Shown: one piece after another, positions 1-7,087 of the stretch
How the letters are laid out: the number at the start of each line of letters is the position of its first letter
Numbering within the stretch: position 1 is the stretch's first letter
DNA from: Paracoccaceae bacterium
GTDB lineage: Bacteria; Pseudomonadota; Alphaproteobacteria; Rhodobacterales; Rhodobacteraceae
Assembly (NCBI GenBank): GCA_003512825.1
Contig: DOOI01000024.1
Location: 1-22,153 of the forward strand
DNA: 22,153 nt
Reading direction: 5' to 3'
Translations under genes and position numbers: made by a program
The notes under the pieces: model-generated
The model's input: only the letters and a program-made list of their open reading frames with translations
Database searches by the model: none
Told to the model about the DNA's origin: nothing

Positions 1-305
1 CGCGCCGGTTCTGCACATCTTGCCAGTCCGCGAACATCGGCTTCGTCCCTGTGTCCGGGCGCGGCACGGTCTATACATTCACCATCTGCCGCATCCCCGG
101 GCATCCGTCGATGCAGGATCGGGTTCCTTATGCCATCGCCATGATTGACCTGGAAGAAGGCCCGCGCCTTATGGCGGGGATCGAAGGCGACGCCCGGGAA
201 CTGGCAATCGGCAGCACGGTCGACGTGGTTTTCGAAGCCCTGACCGATGACATCGCCTTGCCGATGTTCCATCTGTCCGCAAAACAAGAGGCTGCCAGCT
301 CATGA
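1..305 (+). CDS. DUF35 OB-fold / zinc-ribbon protein, C-terminal part (5' end outside window)
   Basis: An open frame enters from the left edge (in frame from base 3) and stops at 303-305. The visible part begins with a CxxC pair (FCTSC), the second half of the rubredoxin-like zinc ribbon of DUF35 proteins. It continues into the OB-fold hallmark SGRGTVYTFTI and ends around an FEAL segment. The first CxxC pair and the true start are missing because the window begins there; a GTG at 51 is in frame but lies inside the domain and is not the start. In characterised systems DUF35 proteins partner thiolase-like enzymes and stabilise or gate them. The stop overlaps the next ATG (ATGA), so the gene is translationally coupled to the CoA ligase, and a thiolase-like gene lies two genes on. 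Family call is firm; substrate is unknown. Confidence 0.85.
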   Translation, partial: RRFCTSCQSANIGFVPVSGRGTVYTFTICRIPGHPSMQDRVPYAIAMIDLEEGPRLMAGIEGDARELAIGSTVDVVFEALTDDIALPMFHLSAKQEAASS

Positions 306-1843
306 TTATCGACAGTTTCGACAAAGGCGCCGCCCAATACCCCGAGCGCGCGTTCATCGACGCCCCGGGTCTGCGCCTGACCTATGCCGAGGCCGAAGCC
401 GCATCGCACGCGGTGGCGCGTGCGCTGGGGAAAATCGTTGTTCCTGGTGGACATGTGGCGATCCTGTCGCCCAACCACCCGATGGTGCCTGCGGCCATGC
501 TGGGCGTGATGCGGTCGGGGGCGGTTTACGTGCCACTGAATGCGCGCGATGCCATTGAGGCGATCATCGGGTTTGCGGAGTTCTGTGATGTCGAAGTGTT
601 GATCATGCACTCGGCCTATGCGGAGCATGTCGACGCCCTGCGCGCGGGCATTCCCACGCTGAAACGCATCATCGGCCTGACCGATGCGGTGGAAGAGGGC
701 GGTGCCACCATTGCCGAATGGCTCGCCAGCCATCACGGCGCGCGTGTGTTGGTGCGTCGTGAGGCCGGCGACCTGGCCATAATCAAGGCCTCGGGCGGTA
801 CTACCGGCCTGCCCAAGGCGATCATGCAAAGCCATGGATCGTTGGAGACGGCCTATCGTATTGGCAACATGTGTGTCCCGCCGCGCACCGATAGCCCGGC
901 CTTTCTGATTGCCGCGCCGCTGACACATGCAGCGGGCGCCACGATGATCGCCTATGCGCAGTTCGGCATGCGCAATGTTGTGGCGACCTCGGCCACGCCT
1001 GCCGACATTCTGGAGACCATCCAGCGCGAGAAGATATCCCATATTTTCCTGCCGCCGACCCTGATCTACCGGCTGATCGCGCATGAGACGGCCCGAACCG
1101 GCGACTTTTCGGCACTTGAGGTCGTGCTGTATGGCGCGGCCCCGATGTCGGCTGAAAAGTTGCGCGAGGGCATCGCGATTTGGGGCAATGTCTTTGTTCA
1201 ATGCTACGGCCAGGCCGAAGTGCCCGGGGTGATCACCTGTCTCAGCCGCGCCGACCACGTGATCACAGACGATGCGAAAATCGACCGCCGCCTCGCCTCG
1301 GCCGGGCGACCCACCGGCGCCTGCGAAGTGGCGTTGATGGACGAAGAGGGTCGCATCGTCGACCAGGGCGAACGTGGCGAGATTTGCGCTCGTGGGGCGC
1401 TGGTGTCTCCGGGATACTACAAGAACGACAAGGCCACCGCCGAGGCCCGTTTCGGCGATTGGCATCGGACCGGAGACATTGGCGTGTTCGACGACAACGG
1501 CTATCTCTATGTCGTTGATCGGATGAAAGACATGATCATCACTGGCGGCTTCAATGTCTATCCGTCCGAGATCGAACAGCTGATCTGGGGCATTGACGCG
1601 GTACAGGACTGCGCGGTTGTCGGCGTCAAGGACGAGGAGTGGGGCGAGCGTGTAACTGCCGTAGTCGAGTTGAAACCGGGCCAGTTAGTCACAGGCGATC
1701 AGATCATCGCTCTGTGCAAGGCGAAACTAGGCAGCGTCAAGGCACCCAAGGACGTTCTGTTCTGGGACAACCTGCCACGCAGCCCGGTGGGCAAGGTCTT
1801 AAAGAAGGACATCCGCAATACACTATCCGAGGGCACCGCATGA
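302..1843 (+). CDS. AMP-forming acyl-CoA ligase (ANL superfamily)
   Basis: A 513-residue protein of normal length for a class I adenylate-forming enzyme, which activates a carboxylic acid with ATP and then CoA in the cytoplasm. Visible motifs in order are the phosphate-binding loop SGGTTGLPK (about 164-172), YGQAE (302-306), RTGDIG (389-394), the hinge DRMKDMIITGGFNVYPSEIE (406-425) and the C-terminal catalytic lysine in SPVGK (K498). The loop reads SGGTTG rather than the commoner TSGTTG, a variant also found in aryl-acid ligases. The start overlaps the DUF35 stop by four bases and its own stop overlaps the thiolase-like start by four bases, so the three genes should be co-translated. The substrate cannot be read; a short, branched, aromatic or ring-derived acid feeding the thiolase-like partner is plausible. 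Confidence 0.9.
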   Translation: MIIDSFDKGAAQYPERAFIDAPGLRLTYAEAEAASHAVARALGKIVVPGGHVAILSPNHPMVPAAMLGVMRSGAVYVPLNARDAIEAIIGFAEFCDVEVLIMHSAYAEHVDALRAGIPTLKRIIGLTDAVEEGGATIAEWLASHHGARVLVRREAGDLAIIKASGGTTGLPKAIMQSHGSLETAYRIGNMCVPPRTDSPAFLIAAPLTHAAGATMIAYAQFGMRNVVATSATPADILETIQREKISHIFLPPTLIYRLIAHETARTGDFSALEVVLYGAAPMSAEKLREGIAIWGNVFVQCYGQAEVPGVITCLSRADHVITDDAKIDRRLASAGRPTGACEVALMDEEGRIVDQGERGEICARGALVSPGYYKNDKATAEARFGDWHRTGDIGVFDDNGYLYVVDRMKDMIITGGFNVYPSEIEQLIWGIDAVQDCAVVGVKDEEWGERVTAVVELKPGQLVTGDQIIALCKAKLGSVKAPKDVLFWDNLPRSPVGKVLKKDIRNTLSEGTA

Positions 1844-3018
1844 GCGCCAAACGCCCCGTCTATTCCGGCCAATACGCCATTGTCGGCATCGGAGAAACCG
1901 CGATGGGCCGGGCCGAGTTGGGCGACACCGCCACCGCACTTCAAGCCGAGGCCGGGCGACAAGCGATCCTGGATGCCGGACTGAAACCCGGAGATGTCGA
2001 CGCGGTCTTTGCCCAATGGGACGAACTGGGCCCGGCAATGGCGGTCAGCGAATATCTCGGTATCAAGCCACGCTACCTCGACAGTACCGGAGTCGGAGGC
2101 CAATCCAACCTGACCCATATCGCCCATGCCATTGCCGCGATGGAGGCCGGTCTGTGCGAAGTCGCGTTGATCACTTATGGCAGTACCCAGCGGCTCAATC
2201 GCAGCCGTGTGGCTGGTGGCTATATGGCGCGCGATATCCAATCTGCCGCCGGACAGTTCATAGGCCCTTACGGCATGCTCAGCCCGATCGGGTTCATAGC
2301 CATGCTGACGAGGCTTTACATGCACCGCTATGGGGCGGTCAGTGAAGATCTGGCGCAGGTTGTCATGACGTCACGCCAATGGTCCGCACTGAACCCTGCT
2401 GCGGTGCAGCAGGAACCGCTTACGCTTGACGAGTACATGTCCGCTCCAATGCTGGCCGACCCACTGCGCAAGTTCGATATCTGCCAAGTAACCGACAGCG
2501 CTGGTGCCATTGTGCTGACCCATACCGATCGTGCCCGCGACCTGCGGCGCAAACCTGTCACCATCCTGGGCCATGCCGAACAATACAGCCACTATGCCAC
2601 GCCATTCGGCAACCACGACTGGATCGAGGAAAGCCCCAATGTCGGCCTGCCTGCATTGGCGCTAGAGCGCGCCGGGATGAGACTGGACGAAATCGACATG
2701 CTTCAAGCCTATGACGCCTTTACCGTCAACGTCCTGCTGTCATTGGAGGATTGCGGGTTATGCGCGCGCGGTGAAGCACCTGAATTCATCCGCGACGGTC
2801 GCATCGGACCAGGTGGTGCTTTCCCGGTCAACACCTCGGGCGGCGGGTTGTCATTCAATCACGGCGGCATGTTCGGCATGGCGCTAATCATCGAAACCGT
2901 GCGCCAACTGCGCGGGGATTGCGGCGCGCGACAGGTGAAAGATGCGAAACACGCCATGCTCACCGCCGGGGGACTGATCATGTCTGCTGGCATGGCGATG
3001 ATCATGGGCTCCGAATAG
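1840..3018 (+). CDS. thiolase-like protein (SCP2/lipid-transfer type) lacking the nucleophilic cysteine
   Basis: The ATG at 1840 overlaps the ligase stop (ATGA) and gives 392 residues, usual for SCP2-type thiolases; the frame is open further upstream but that part shadows the ligase gene. Family marks are VGIGET near the N terminus, AILDAGL (42-48), the AHAIAAMEAGLCEVALITYGS stretch around 95-115, YDAF (291-294) and SGGGLSFNHGG (334-343). Where degradative thiolases carry the acyl-accepting Cys, this protein reads STGVGGQSN (82-90), with no Cys. The C-terminal cysteine motif is also absent (LTAGG). Cys-less homologues paired with DUF35 proteins are known as retro-aldolases such as steroid Ltp2, where tyrosines act; Tyr291 fits that pattern. 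Aldol cleavage or condensation on a CoA ester is therefore likelier than classical thiolysis, but this is inference. Confidence 0.85.
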   Translation: MSAKRPVYSGQYAIVGIGETAMGRAELGDTATALQAEAGRQAILDAGLKPGDVDAVFAQWDELGPAMAVSEYLGIKPRYLDSTGVGGQSNLTHIAHAIAAMEAGLCEVALITYGSTQRLNRSRVAGGYMARDIQSAAGQFIGPYGMLSPIGFIAMLTRLYMHRYGAVSEDLAQVVMTSRQWSALNPAAVQQEPLTLDEYMSAPMLADPLRKFDICQVTDSAGAIVLTHTDRARDLRRKPVTILGHAEQYSHYATPFGNHDWIEESPNVGLPALALERAGMRLDEIDMLQAYDAFTVNVLLSLEDCGLCARGEAPEFIRDGRIGPGGAFPVNTSGGGLSFNHGGMFGMALIIETVRQLRGDCGARQVKDAKHAMLTAGGLIMSAGMAMIMGSE

Positions 3019-3025
3019 CAAAAGG

Positions 3026-3050
3026 AACGCAGGGGATAAAAACCTGCGTT
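3026..3050 (+). terminator. stem-loop after the thiolase-like operon
   Basis: Eight bases starting eight bases past the thiolase-like stop (AACGCAGG, 3026-3033) pair perfectly with CCTGCGTT (3043-3050) across a nine-base loop. No T-run follows (TAATCGAGG), so it is at best a weak or Rho-assisted terminator or an mRNA 3'-end stabiliser. Confidence 0.45.
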
Positions 3051-3129
3051 TAATCGAGGTGCGGTCAAACAGATTCTAACCAGCCGCGGCTTTCAAATAA
3101 CCGCAAGAAATTCGGCGGCGTAAAGCTGA

Positions 3130-3255
3130 CGCCACTCGGTCAGACCACCAGCCGTGGAGTATTGGCTGAGAAGAAGTGAAACCCAACCCGAACAGCAGGC
3201 GCACAGAGTAGCCTAACGCACACCAGATCCTGTCCAATGATCGGGGAGCAGCTCA
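3130..3255 (+). mobile_element. remnant of the right end of an IS3-type insertion sequence
   Basis: A short open stretch ending at the TAA of 3214-3216 reads RPPAVEYWLRRSETQPEQQ and RVA before the stop. This resembles the C-terminal tail of IS3-family OrfB transposases of roseobacters. The frame is closed by a stop at 3127-3129, so only about 28 residues survive. Fifteen bases after the TAA comes TGTCCAATGATCGGGGAGCA continuing GCTCA (3231-3255), which fits the general form of an IS3-family right inverted repeat; such elements start TGA-CTG-CCCC and end near TTGGACA on the other strand. No matching left end is visible. The resemblance is from memory and untested. Confidence 0.4.
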
Positions 3256-3641
3256 GACACCACGGTTCGCTCGGGGACGGTAGGAGTTGAGACTCAAGAA
3301 AAAACCTTGTTACCGAGCACTTCCGTTTCGGGGTCAGTGTGGCAAGGTCGGCTTCTGGTCGGCCACAGAACCACCGTGCGATCGCAGCGAATTACTGGTT
3401 TCCGCCCAAAACGACTGCCCTAAGACCCGTCCCGCGGTTTGCATCGTATTTCGATACCGCTTAAAACTTCGAAAAGGGCGCTTGCCCCAAAACGCCAAGA
3501 CTCTGAAAGTACTATACTTTTTGAATGCGCCCTTCTGAAGGGCAAGGGCGGTCGGTTGGAGACAAAGCGGGTTCAGAGACCGATTTTGGGTATTTAGCCA
3601 GTCTCCGAAGGGCGGTCGCAACGGCTAAGCCCTTTTGAAGC
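3256..3641. other. gene-poor stretch with decayed repeats, nothing coding recognised
   Basis: ORFs of 83 and 95 codons run on opposite strands here, but neither has a family signature, a ribosome site or plausible composition. The stretch holds a short inverted repeat (3474-3534) and a 10-base direct repeat AGGGCGGTCG at 3545-3554 and 3609-3618. It is best treated as degenerate intergenic DNA between the IS remnant and the tRNA-Ser terminator. Confidence 0.5.
3474..3534. repeat. inverted repeat AAGGGCGC / GCGCCCTT
   Basis: AAGGGCGC at 3474-3481 pairs with GCGCCCTT at 3527-3534. The flanks CTTC (3467-3470) and GAAG (3537-3540) extend the symmetry with a small bulge. The 45-base spacing is long for a terminator, so this could be a remnant of a repeat element; its role is unknown. 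Confidence 0.35.
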
Positions 3642-3669
3642 AAAAAGAAAAAATGGCCCCGTGAGGGCC
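3642..3669 (-). terminator. leftward intrinsic terminator
   Basis: On the minus strand GGCCC (3669-3665) pairs with GGGCC (3659-3655) around a TCACG loop, followed by A, six Ts, C and five Ts (3653-3642). This is a canonical Rho-independent terminator for leftward transcription. It sits about 25 bases past the 3' end of the tRNA-Ser fragment, where a tRNA gene's own terminator would lie, and it could also end the tRNA-Thr transcript. Confidence 0.7.
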
Positions 3670-3694
3670 CATCATCGGTTTCGGCAAGTGCAAG

Positions 3695-3720
3695 TGGCGG
3701 AGGACTTGGGATTCGAATCG
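3695..3720 (-). pseudogene. 3' end fragment of a tRNA-Ser gene (possible attachment-site remnant)
   Basis: Read on the minus strand, these 26 bases give a T-loop TTCGAAT, a T-stem 3' half CCCAA, an acceptor 3' half GTCCTCC, discriminator G and CCA. The matching T-stem 5' half would be TTGGG, but the sequence has ACCGA and no upstream tRNA arms follow. The gene is therefore cut inside its T arm. Discriminator G and an implied 5' acceptor GGAGGAC fit an alphaproteobacterial tRNA-Ser. Tyrosine integrases typically use the 3' halves of tRNA genes as attachment cores, so a left-over half with a terminator behind it suggests past integration or rearrangement. Being only 26 bases, it is not proof. 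Confidence 0.55.
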
Positions 3721-3835
3721 GTAGGACGCTTATGCTAGAATGTCGCGGGATCTGTTATGGGAAGATGGATGATGAGGCTCATGCCCCGGTGCCGGCAGCA
3801 ACGACACAGCCTCGCGCGCGGGACGCCACCCCGCA

Positions 3836-3860
3836 AATCCACGCTAACGTACCGTGGATT
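3836..3860. repeat. perfect 8-bp stem-loop AATCCACG / CGTGGATT
   Basis: AATCCACG (3836-3843) and CGTGGATT (3853-3860) are exact inverted repeats around nine bases, with no T-run on either side. It lies between the tRNA-Ser fragment and tRNA-Thr and could be a protein site or a 3' RNA structure downstream of tRNA-Thr. Confidence 0.45.
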
Positions 3861-3881
3861 GTCTCGCTGGATGTCTCGCTG
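3861..3881. repeat. tandem direct repeat GTCTCGCTG x2
   Basis: GTCTCGCTG occurs at 3861-3869 and again at 3873-3881, a 12-base period directly abutting the preceding stem-loop. It could be binding arms beside a recombination site or chance; no further copies are seen nearby. Confidence 0.4.
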
Positions 3882-3926
3882 AAATCGTGCGCTGAGACGC
3901 GAAATTCCCGTAACTAATTGATTTCA

Positions 3927-4002
3927 TGGTGCCCCCAGAGAGACTCGAACTCCCGACCCTCTGATTACAAATCAGACGCTCTACCAGCTGAGCTATAGAG
4001 GC
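3927..4002 (-). tRNA. tRNA-Thr(TGT)
   Basis: The minus strand folds into a full cloverleaf of 76 bases including an encoded CCA (3929-3927). The acceptor GCCTCTA pairs with TGGGGGC using G-T wobbles. The D arm reads GCTCAGCTGGTAGAGC. The anticodon stem TCTGA/TCAGA frames the loop TTTGTAA, anticodon TGT, which decodes ACA/ACG threonine. The T arm contains GTTCGAG and the discriminator is A. It lies 45 bases after the permease gene on the same strand. All arms look intact. Confidence 0.95.
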
Positions 4003-4047
4003 ACGCGGACCGTTTAGCCGGGAGTTTCGGGCGACGCAAGCCTTTCG

Positions 4048-5706
4048 CTAACGATTAGTGCGCGCAAGCAGTCCAACAGCCACAAGACCGACCGCAATGA
4101 CCAAAGTAGCGGCAGGCGCGGCCTGACCAAGGTTCTCGAGGCTGGCTTGATCGTGCACGCGCGTGGCAAGTGTATTGAAGTTAAACGGGCGCAGCAGAAG
4201 CGTTGCGGGAAGTTCCTTTACGCAATCAACGAATACCAGCAATAGGGCGGAGGCGACCGACCCGCGCATCAAGGGGACATAAACCTCGGACAACACGCGG
4301 CCCTGTGTGCGCCCAAGCGAGCGGGCCGCCATCGGCAGAGACGGCGACACGCGCCCCATGGCCGCGTCCGCTGCGCCTTGGGCAATGGCAAAGAAGCGCA
4401 CGCAATAGGCCAGAACAAGGGCCGCAGCGGAGCCAGTGATCAACAAACCGATGTCTACGCCCGTCACGGACTGGATTGCGTCAGCCAAGAGGTGATCAAA
4501 GGCCGCGAGCGGGATCAAGATACCGACGCCCAGAACTGCACCCGGCGCGGCGTAGCCGATGGTGGTAAGTGGCAAAAGCAGACGCGGCAAGCGGTGGCCA
4601 GAGAGGCGCACCCCATAGACCATGAAGACCCCTGCTGTGACTGTGAGTATGGCCGCGATGCCGCCCACCATGAGCGTATTTTTCAACGCCGAGATCAGCG
4701 CCGGGTCGGCCCAACGTGCGGCATTGGCAAAGGCATGCGAGAGGATGACGCCCGCAGGCAGGACGAAGCCAAGAGCGAAAGGGATGAGGCAAGCCAAAGT
4801 GGCAAAGGCCGCTGCAACCCCTGTAAGGTGGTGGCGCTCGATGGGGCGATGGCGCGAAGAGAGGTTGAAAAACCGCGCCCGCTTGCGGCTCGCGCTTTCA
4901 AGTCCCATCAAAAAGACCACCAGCACCAAGACCACAGTGGCGATTTGCGCCGCTCCGCCTGCGTTGGAACCATCGAGCCAGACAGAGAAAATTCCTGTGG
5001 TCAGGGTCTGCACGGCAAAAAACTCGACAGTGCCAAAGTCATTCACGGTTTCCATCATGACGATGGCCATACCTGCCGCAATCGCGGGCCGCGCCAATGG
5101 CAAGCCGATGCGCCAAAAGCGTTGGAACGCATTGGAGCCCAAGGACATTGCGACCTCTTCGGCGCTTGCGGGCTGTTCGCGGAAAGCCGTGCGCGCAAGA
5201 AGGTAAACATAGGGATAAAGCGCCGCCGCAAGCACGATGACCGCAGCGCCGAGCGAGCGGATTTCCGGAAACCAATAGTCGCGGCTGTTTTTCCACCCCA
5301 TGAGTTCGCGCAAGGCCGTCTGAATAGGGCCTGCGTATTCCAAAAGGTCTACCAGCGCATAGGCACCGACATAGGCGGGGATCGCCAATGGCAGCAAGAG
5401 CGCCCATTCGATCCAACCCGCCCCCGGAAAACGATAGCGCGCGACAAGCCAAGCGGCGCCAGTGCCGATCAATCCAGCAAGGCCACCCACGCAGATCATC
5501 AAGATCGCCGTGTTCTTTAGATAACGCGGCAAGGTTGTAGAAATCAGGTGCGGCCAAATATTGTTCTCGGGGAAAAGCGCCAGCCAGACCACGGAGGCGA
5601 TCGGCAAGATCACCACCAAAGCAATAGCAATAGCCCCGAGGGACCAAAGCGAGGGGATGGCCACACGGGCGCGGCGAGGTTGTGAAGAGACAGGTGCGAC
5701 GCTCAT
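4048..5706 (-). CDS. Fe3+-type ABC transporter permease (FbpB/ThiP-like, two fused permease halves)
   Basis: A 552-residue inner-membrane protein with about a dozen hydrophobic segments arranged as two homologous halves, as in the FbpB/SfuB iron(III) and ThiP families. The first half carries an EAA loop at about 183-203 (EEVAMSLGSNAFQRFWRIGLP in outline). The second has its counterpart around MAARSLGRTQGRV and VPLMRG. These loops dock on the ATPase. The C-terminal ELPATLLLRPFNFNTLATRV stretch is typical of the iron branch, so I favour iron over thiamine or polyamines. GGAAAGG lies just before the ATG. The binding protein and ATPase genes are not adjacent: tRNA-Thr follows and an unrelated gene is divergent upstream, so partners must be elsewhere. 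Confidence 0.85.
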   Translation of the reverse strand: MSVAPVSSQPRRARVAIPSLWSLGAIAIALVVILPIASVVWLALFPENNIWPHLISTTLPRYLKNTAILMICVGGLAGLIGTGAAWLVARYRFPGAGWIEWALLLPLAIPAYVGAYALVDLLEYAGPIQTALRELMGWKNSRDYWFPEIRSLGAAVIVLAAALYPYVYLLARTAFREQPASAEEVAMSLGSNAFQRFWRIGLPLARPAIAAGMAIVMMETVNDFGTVEFFAVQTLTTGIFSVWLDGSNAGGAAQIATVVLVLVVFLMGLESASRKRARFFNLSSRHRPIERHHLTGVAAAFATLACLIPFALGFVLPAGVILSHAFANAARWADPALISALKNTLMVGGIAAILTVTAGVFMVYGVRLSGHRLPRLLLPLTTIGYAAPGAVLGVGILIPLAAFDHLLADAIQSVTGVDIGLLITGSAAALVLAYCVRFFAIAQGAADAAMGRVSPSLPMAARSLGRTQGRVLSEVYVPLMRGSVASALLLVFVDCVKELPATLLLRPFNFNTLATRVHDQASLENLGQAAPAATLVIAVGLVAVGLLARTNR

Positions 5707-5729
5707 GCGCCTTTCCTGCCTGAAAGCTG

Positions 5730-5757
5730 TTTAACTGTCCAGATTTGCGCCTATAGT
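5730..5757 (+). promoter_or_regulatory. candidate sigma70 promoter for the 5793 gene
   Basis: TTTAAC (5730-5735) and TATAGT (5752-5757) are separated by 16 bases, about 35 bases before the ATG at 5793. On the opposite strand TTGACT overlaps the same -10 region (5760-5755) and could be a -35 for the permease gene, so the two divergent promoters may overlap. Confidence 0.4.
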
Positions 5758-5792
5758 CAAAAGGGTGGGAACGTAAAGATCGGCTCGGTTAC

Positions 5793-6683
5793 ATGCAAAT
5801 TGCTCTTCATGCCGGAGTGCACGAGACAGACGAGGGACGGCTGATTAAATGCCTGTCGCGTAATGCAAAGGCGTTTGCAGCGCGGGGCATTTCCATTCCT
5901 TCACAGACGAATTATCGGTTTTTGTTGCGCGATGCGGTGGCTTCGATCGTGAATGGTGGCACGCCGTCGCAGCAAGCACGTTCGGTTTTGTTGGATGAGA
6001 TTTTGGGCGCAGAGACACAGATGGTGGAGCCAGACAGGCTGTTGCTGTCAAATGTGAATTTTTTTTCCAACATGGGCGCTGCCCTCAAGGATGGGATGCT
6101 TTATCGCGCGGCCGAAGCCCGGTTGGACGCGTTTCAACAGCTTTTTCCGCAAGATGAGATCGAGCTTTACATTGGCATTCGCAACCCGGCGACATTTTTG
6201 CCCGCGATCCAGACAGCGAGCAAATTTGAAAGTGCGGAGGAGATGTTGCAAGGCGCTGATCCGCACGCGGTGCGGTGGTCGGATTTGGTGACCCGATTGC
6301 GCGAAGCCTGCCCAACTGTCGCGATCACAGTTTGGTGTAATGAAGACACGCCGCTGATTTGGGGATCTCTGTTGCGCGAGATTGCCGGGGTAGAACCCAA
6401 TATCAAGATTGTTGGCGCGTTTGATCTCTTGGGCGAGATCATGTCCCCCGAAGGGATGAAGCGCTTTCGAGCCTATCTCAAAGAGCATCCTGTGATGACC
6501 GAGATGCAAAAGCGGCGGGTGATTTCCGCCTTCTTGGACAAGTTTGCCAAGGAAGATGAGATCGAAGACGAAATCGACACACCCGGCTGGACGGATCGGA
6601 TGTTGACCGAGTTAACAGAGCTTTACGAGGAAGATCTTTATCGGCTGCAGCGCATTCCGGGGGTCACGTTTTTCTCGCCGTGA
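5793..6683 (+). CDS. hypothetical protein, sulfotransferase-like but with a degenerate nucleotide loop
   Basis: A 296-residue soluble protein without signal peptide or membrane segment. Its opening MQIALHAGVHETDEGRLIKC followed by an RGISIPS segment matches the layout of Rhodobacteraceae sulfotransferase-like proteins, which begin with HxGxxKTGT and continue to a GIxYP element. Here the PAPS-binding KTGT is replaced by ETDEG, so sulfotransfer is doubtful. LYIGIRNPATF (about 125-135) occupies the position of the RDP-type 3'-phosphate contact of that fold. The C-terminal quarter is acidic (KEDEIEDEID). No clear Shine-Dalgarno precedes the ATG, although a promoter is visible upstream. It converges on gapR with 16 bases between the stops. 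Function is unknown; the family link is tentative. Confidence 0.75.
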   Translation: MQIALHAGVHETDEGRLIKCLSRNAKAFAARGISIPSQTNYRFLLRDAVASIVNGGTPSQQARSVLLDEILGAETQMVEPDRLLLSNVNFFSNMGAALKDGMLYRAAEARLDAFQQLFPQDEIELYIGIRNPATFLPAIQTASKFESAEEMLQGADPHAVRWSDLVTRLREACPTVAITVWCNEDTPLIWGSLLREIAGVEPNIKIVGAFDLLGEIMSPEGMKRFRAYLKEHPVMTEMQKRRVISAFLDKFAKEDEIEDEIDTPGWTDRMLTELTELYEEDLYRLQRIPGVTFFSP

Positions 6684-6699
6684 CCCACCAGACTGGCGT

Positions 6700-6960
6700 T
6701 TAGAGCATGCCGAGCGCGGCCATATAGGTATCAAGGATGGCCTCTTCTTCGGCCAGATCATCTTTGTCACGCTTGCGGAGCGAGACGATTTTCCGAATGG
6801 CTTTTACGTCGTAGCCGCGGCCTTTCGCTTCGGCCATGACTTCTTTTTGCTGATCAACAATGTCTTTTTTCTCGGCATCGAGGCGCTCGATACGCTCGAT
6901 AAAGGAGCGCAGTTCGTCGGCGGCGACGGAAGAAGCGGCATCTACTAGCGGGTCAGTCAT
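6700..6960 (-). CDS. gapR: GapR family nucleoid-associated protein (DUF2312)
   Basis: An 86-residue protein, close to the length of Caulobacter GapR, with the family features [18 protein letters not shown], the basic stretch [16 protein letters not shown] and the C-terminal [17 protein letters not shown]. GapR is an alphaproteobacterial DNA-binding protein that forms a helical clamp on overtwisted DNA, follows replication and transcription, and stimulates type II topoisomerases. The first two helices form a long coiled coil. AGGAGA lies six bases before the ATG. It is a single gene, convergent with 5793 and divergent from the small membrane protein at 7088. The 127-base gap to 7088 should hold promoters for both, but I cannot assign boxes confidently. 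Confidence 0.95.
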   Translation of the reverse strand: MTDPLVDAASSVAADELRSFIERIERLDAEKKDIVDQQKEVMAEAKGRGYDVKAIRKIVSLRKRDKDDLAEEEAILDTYMAALGML

Positions 6961-7087
6961 CTCAGGTCTCCTAGCTGCGGTTGCCCTTCCCTACCGCTCT
7001 GCCCTTCGCGCGGCAAGAGGTGCACCGCGCGTTGCGTTGCGGGAATGGATCGGCTAGGCGAAGCGGAGTGATAGCGGGAGAAAACCG

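Noticed and set aside
128..1465. 445-codon minus-strand ORF
   Set aside because: It lies antisense to the acyl-CoA ligase, has Arg/His-rich composition without any family motif, and arises from GC-rich codon bias.
1639..1839. N-terminal extension of the thiolase-like gene
   Set aside because: The upstream part is out of frame with, and inside, the ligase gene; the ATG at 1840 in an ATGA overlap is the better start.
3287..3621. Opposing 83- and 95-codon ORFs
   Set aside because: Each is the shadow of the other in a repeat-bearing stretch with no ribosome site or family match.
3732..3917. 61-codon plus-strand ORF near tRNA-Thr
   Set aside because: It spans the stem-loop and tandem repeat, has no ribosome site and no recognisable motif.
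4378..5520. 380-codon plus-strand ORF
   Set aside because: Antisense to the iron-type permease; low-complexity charged composition and no motif, whereas the permease frame has clear membrane helices and EAA loops.
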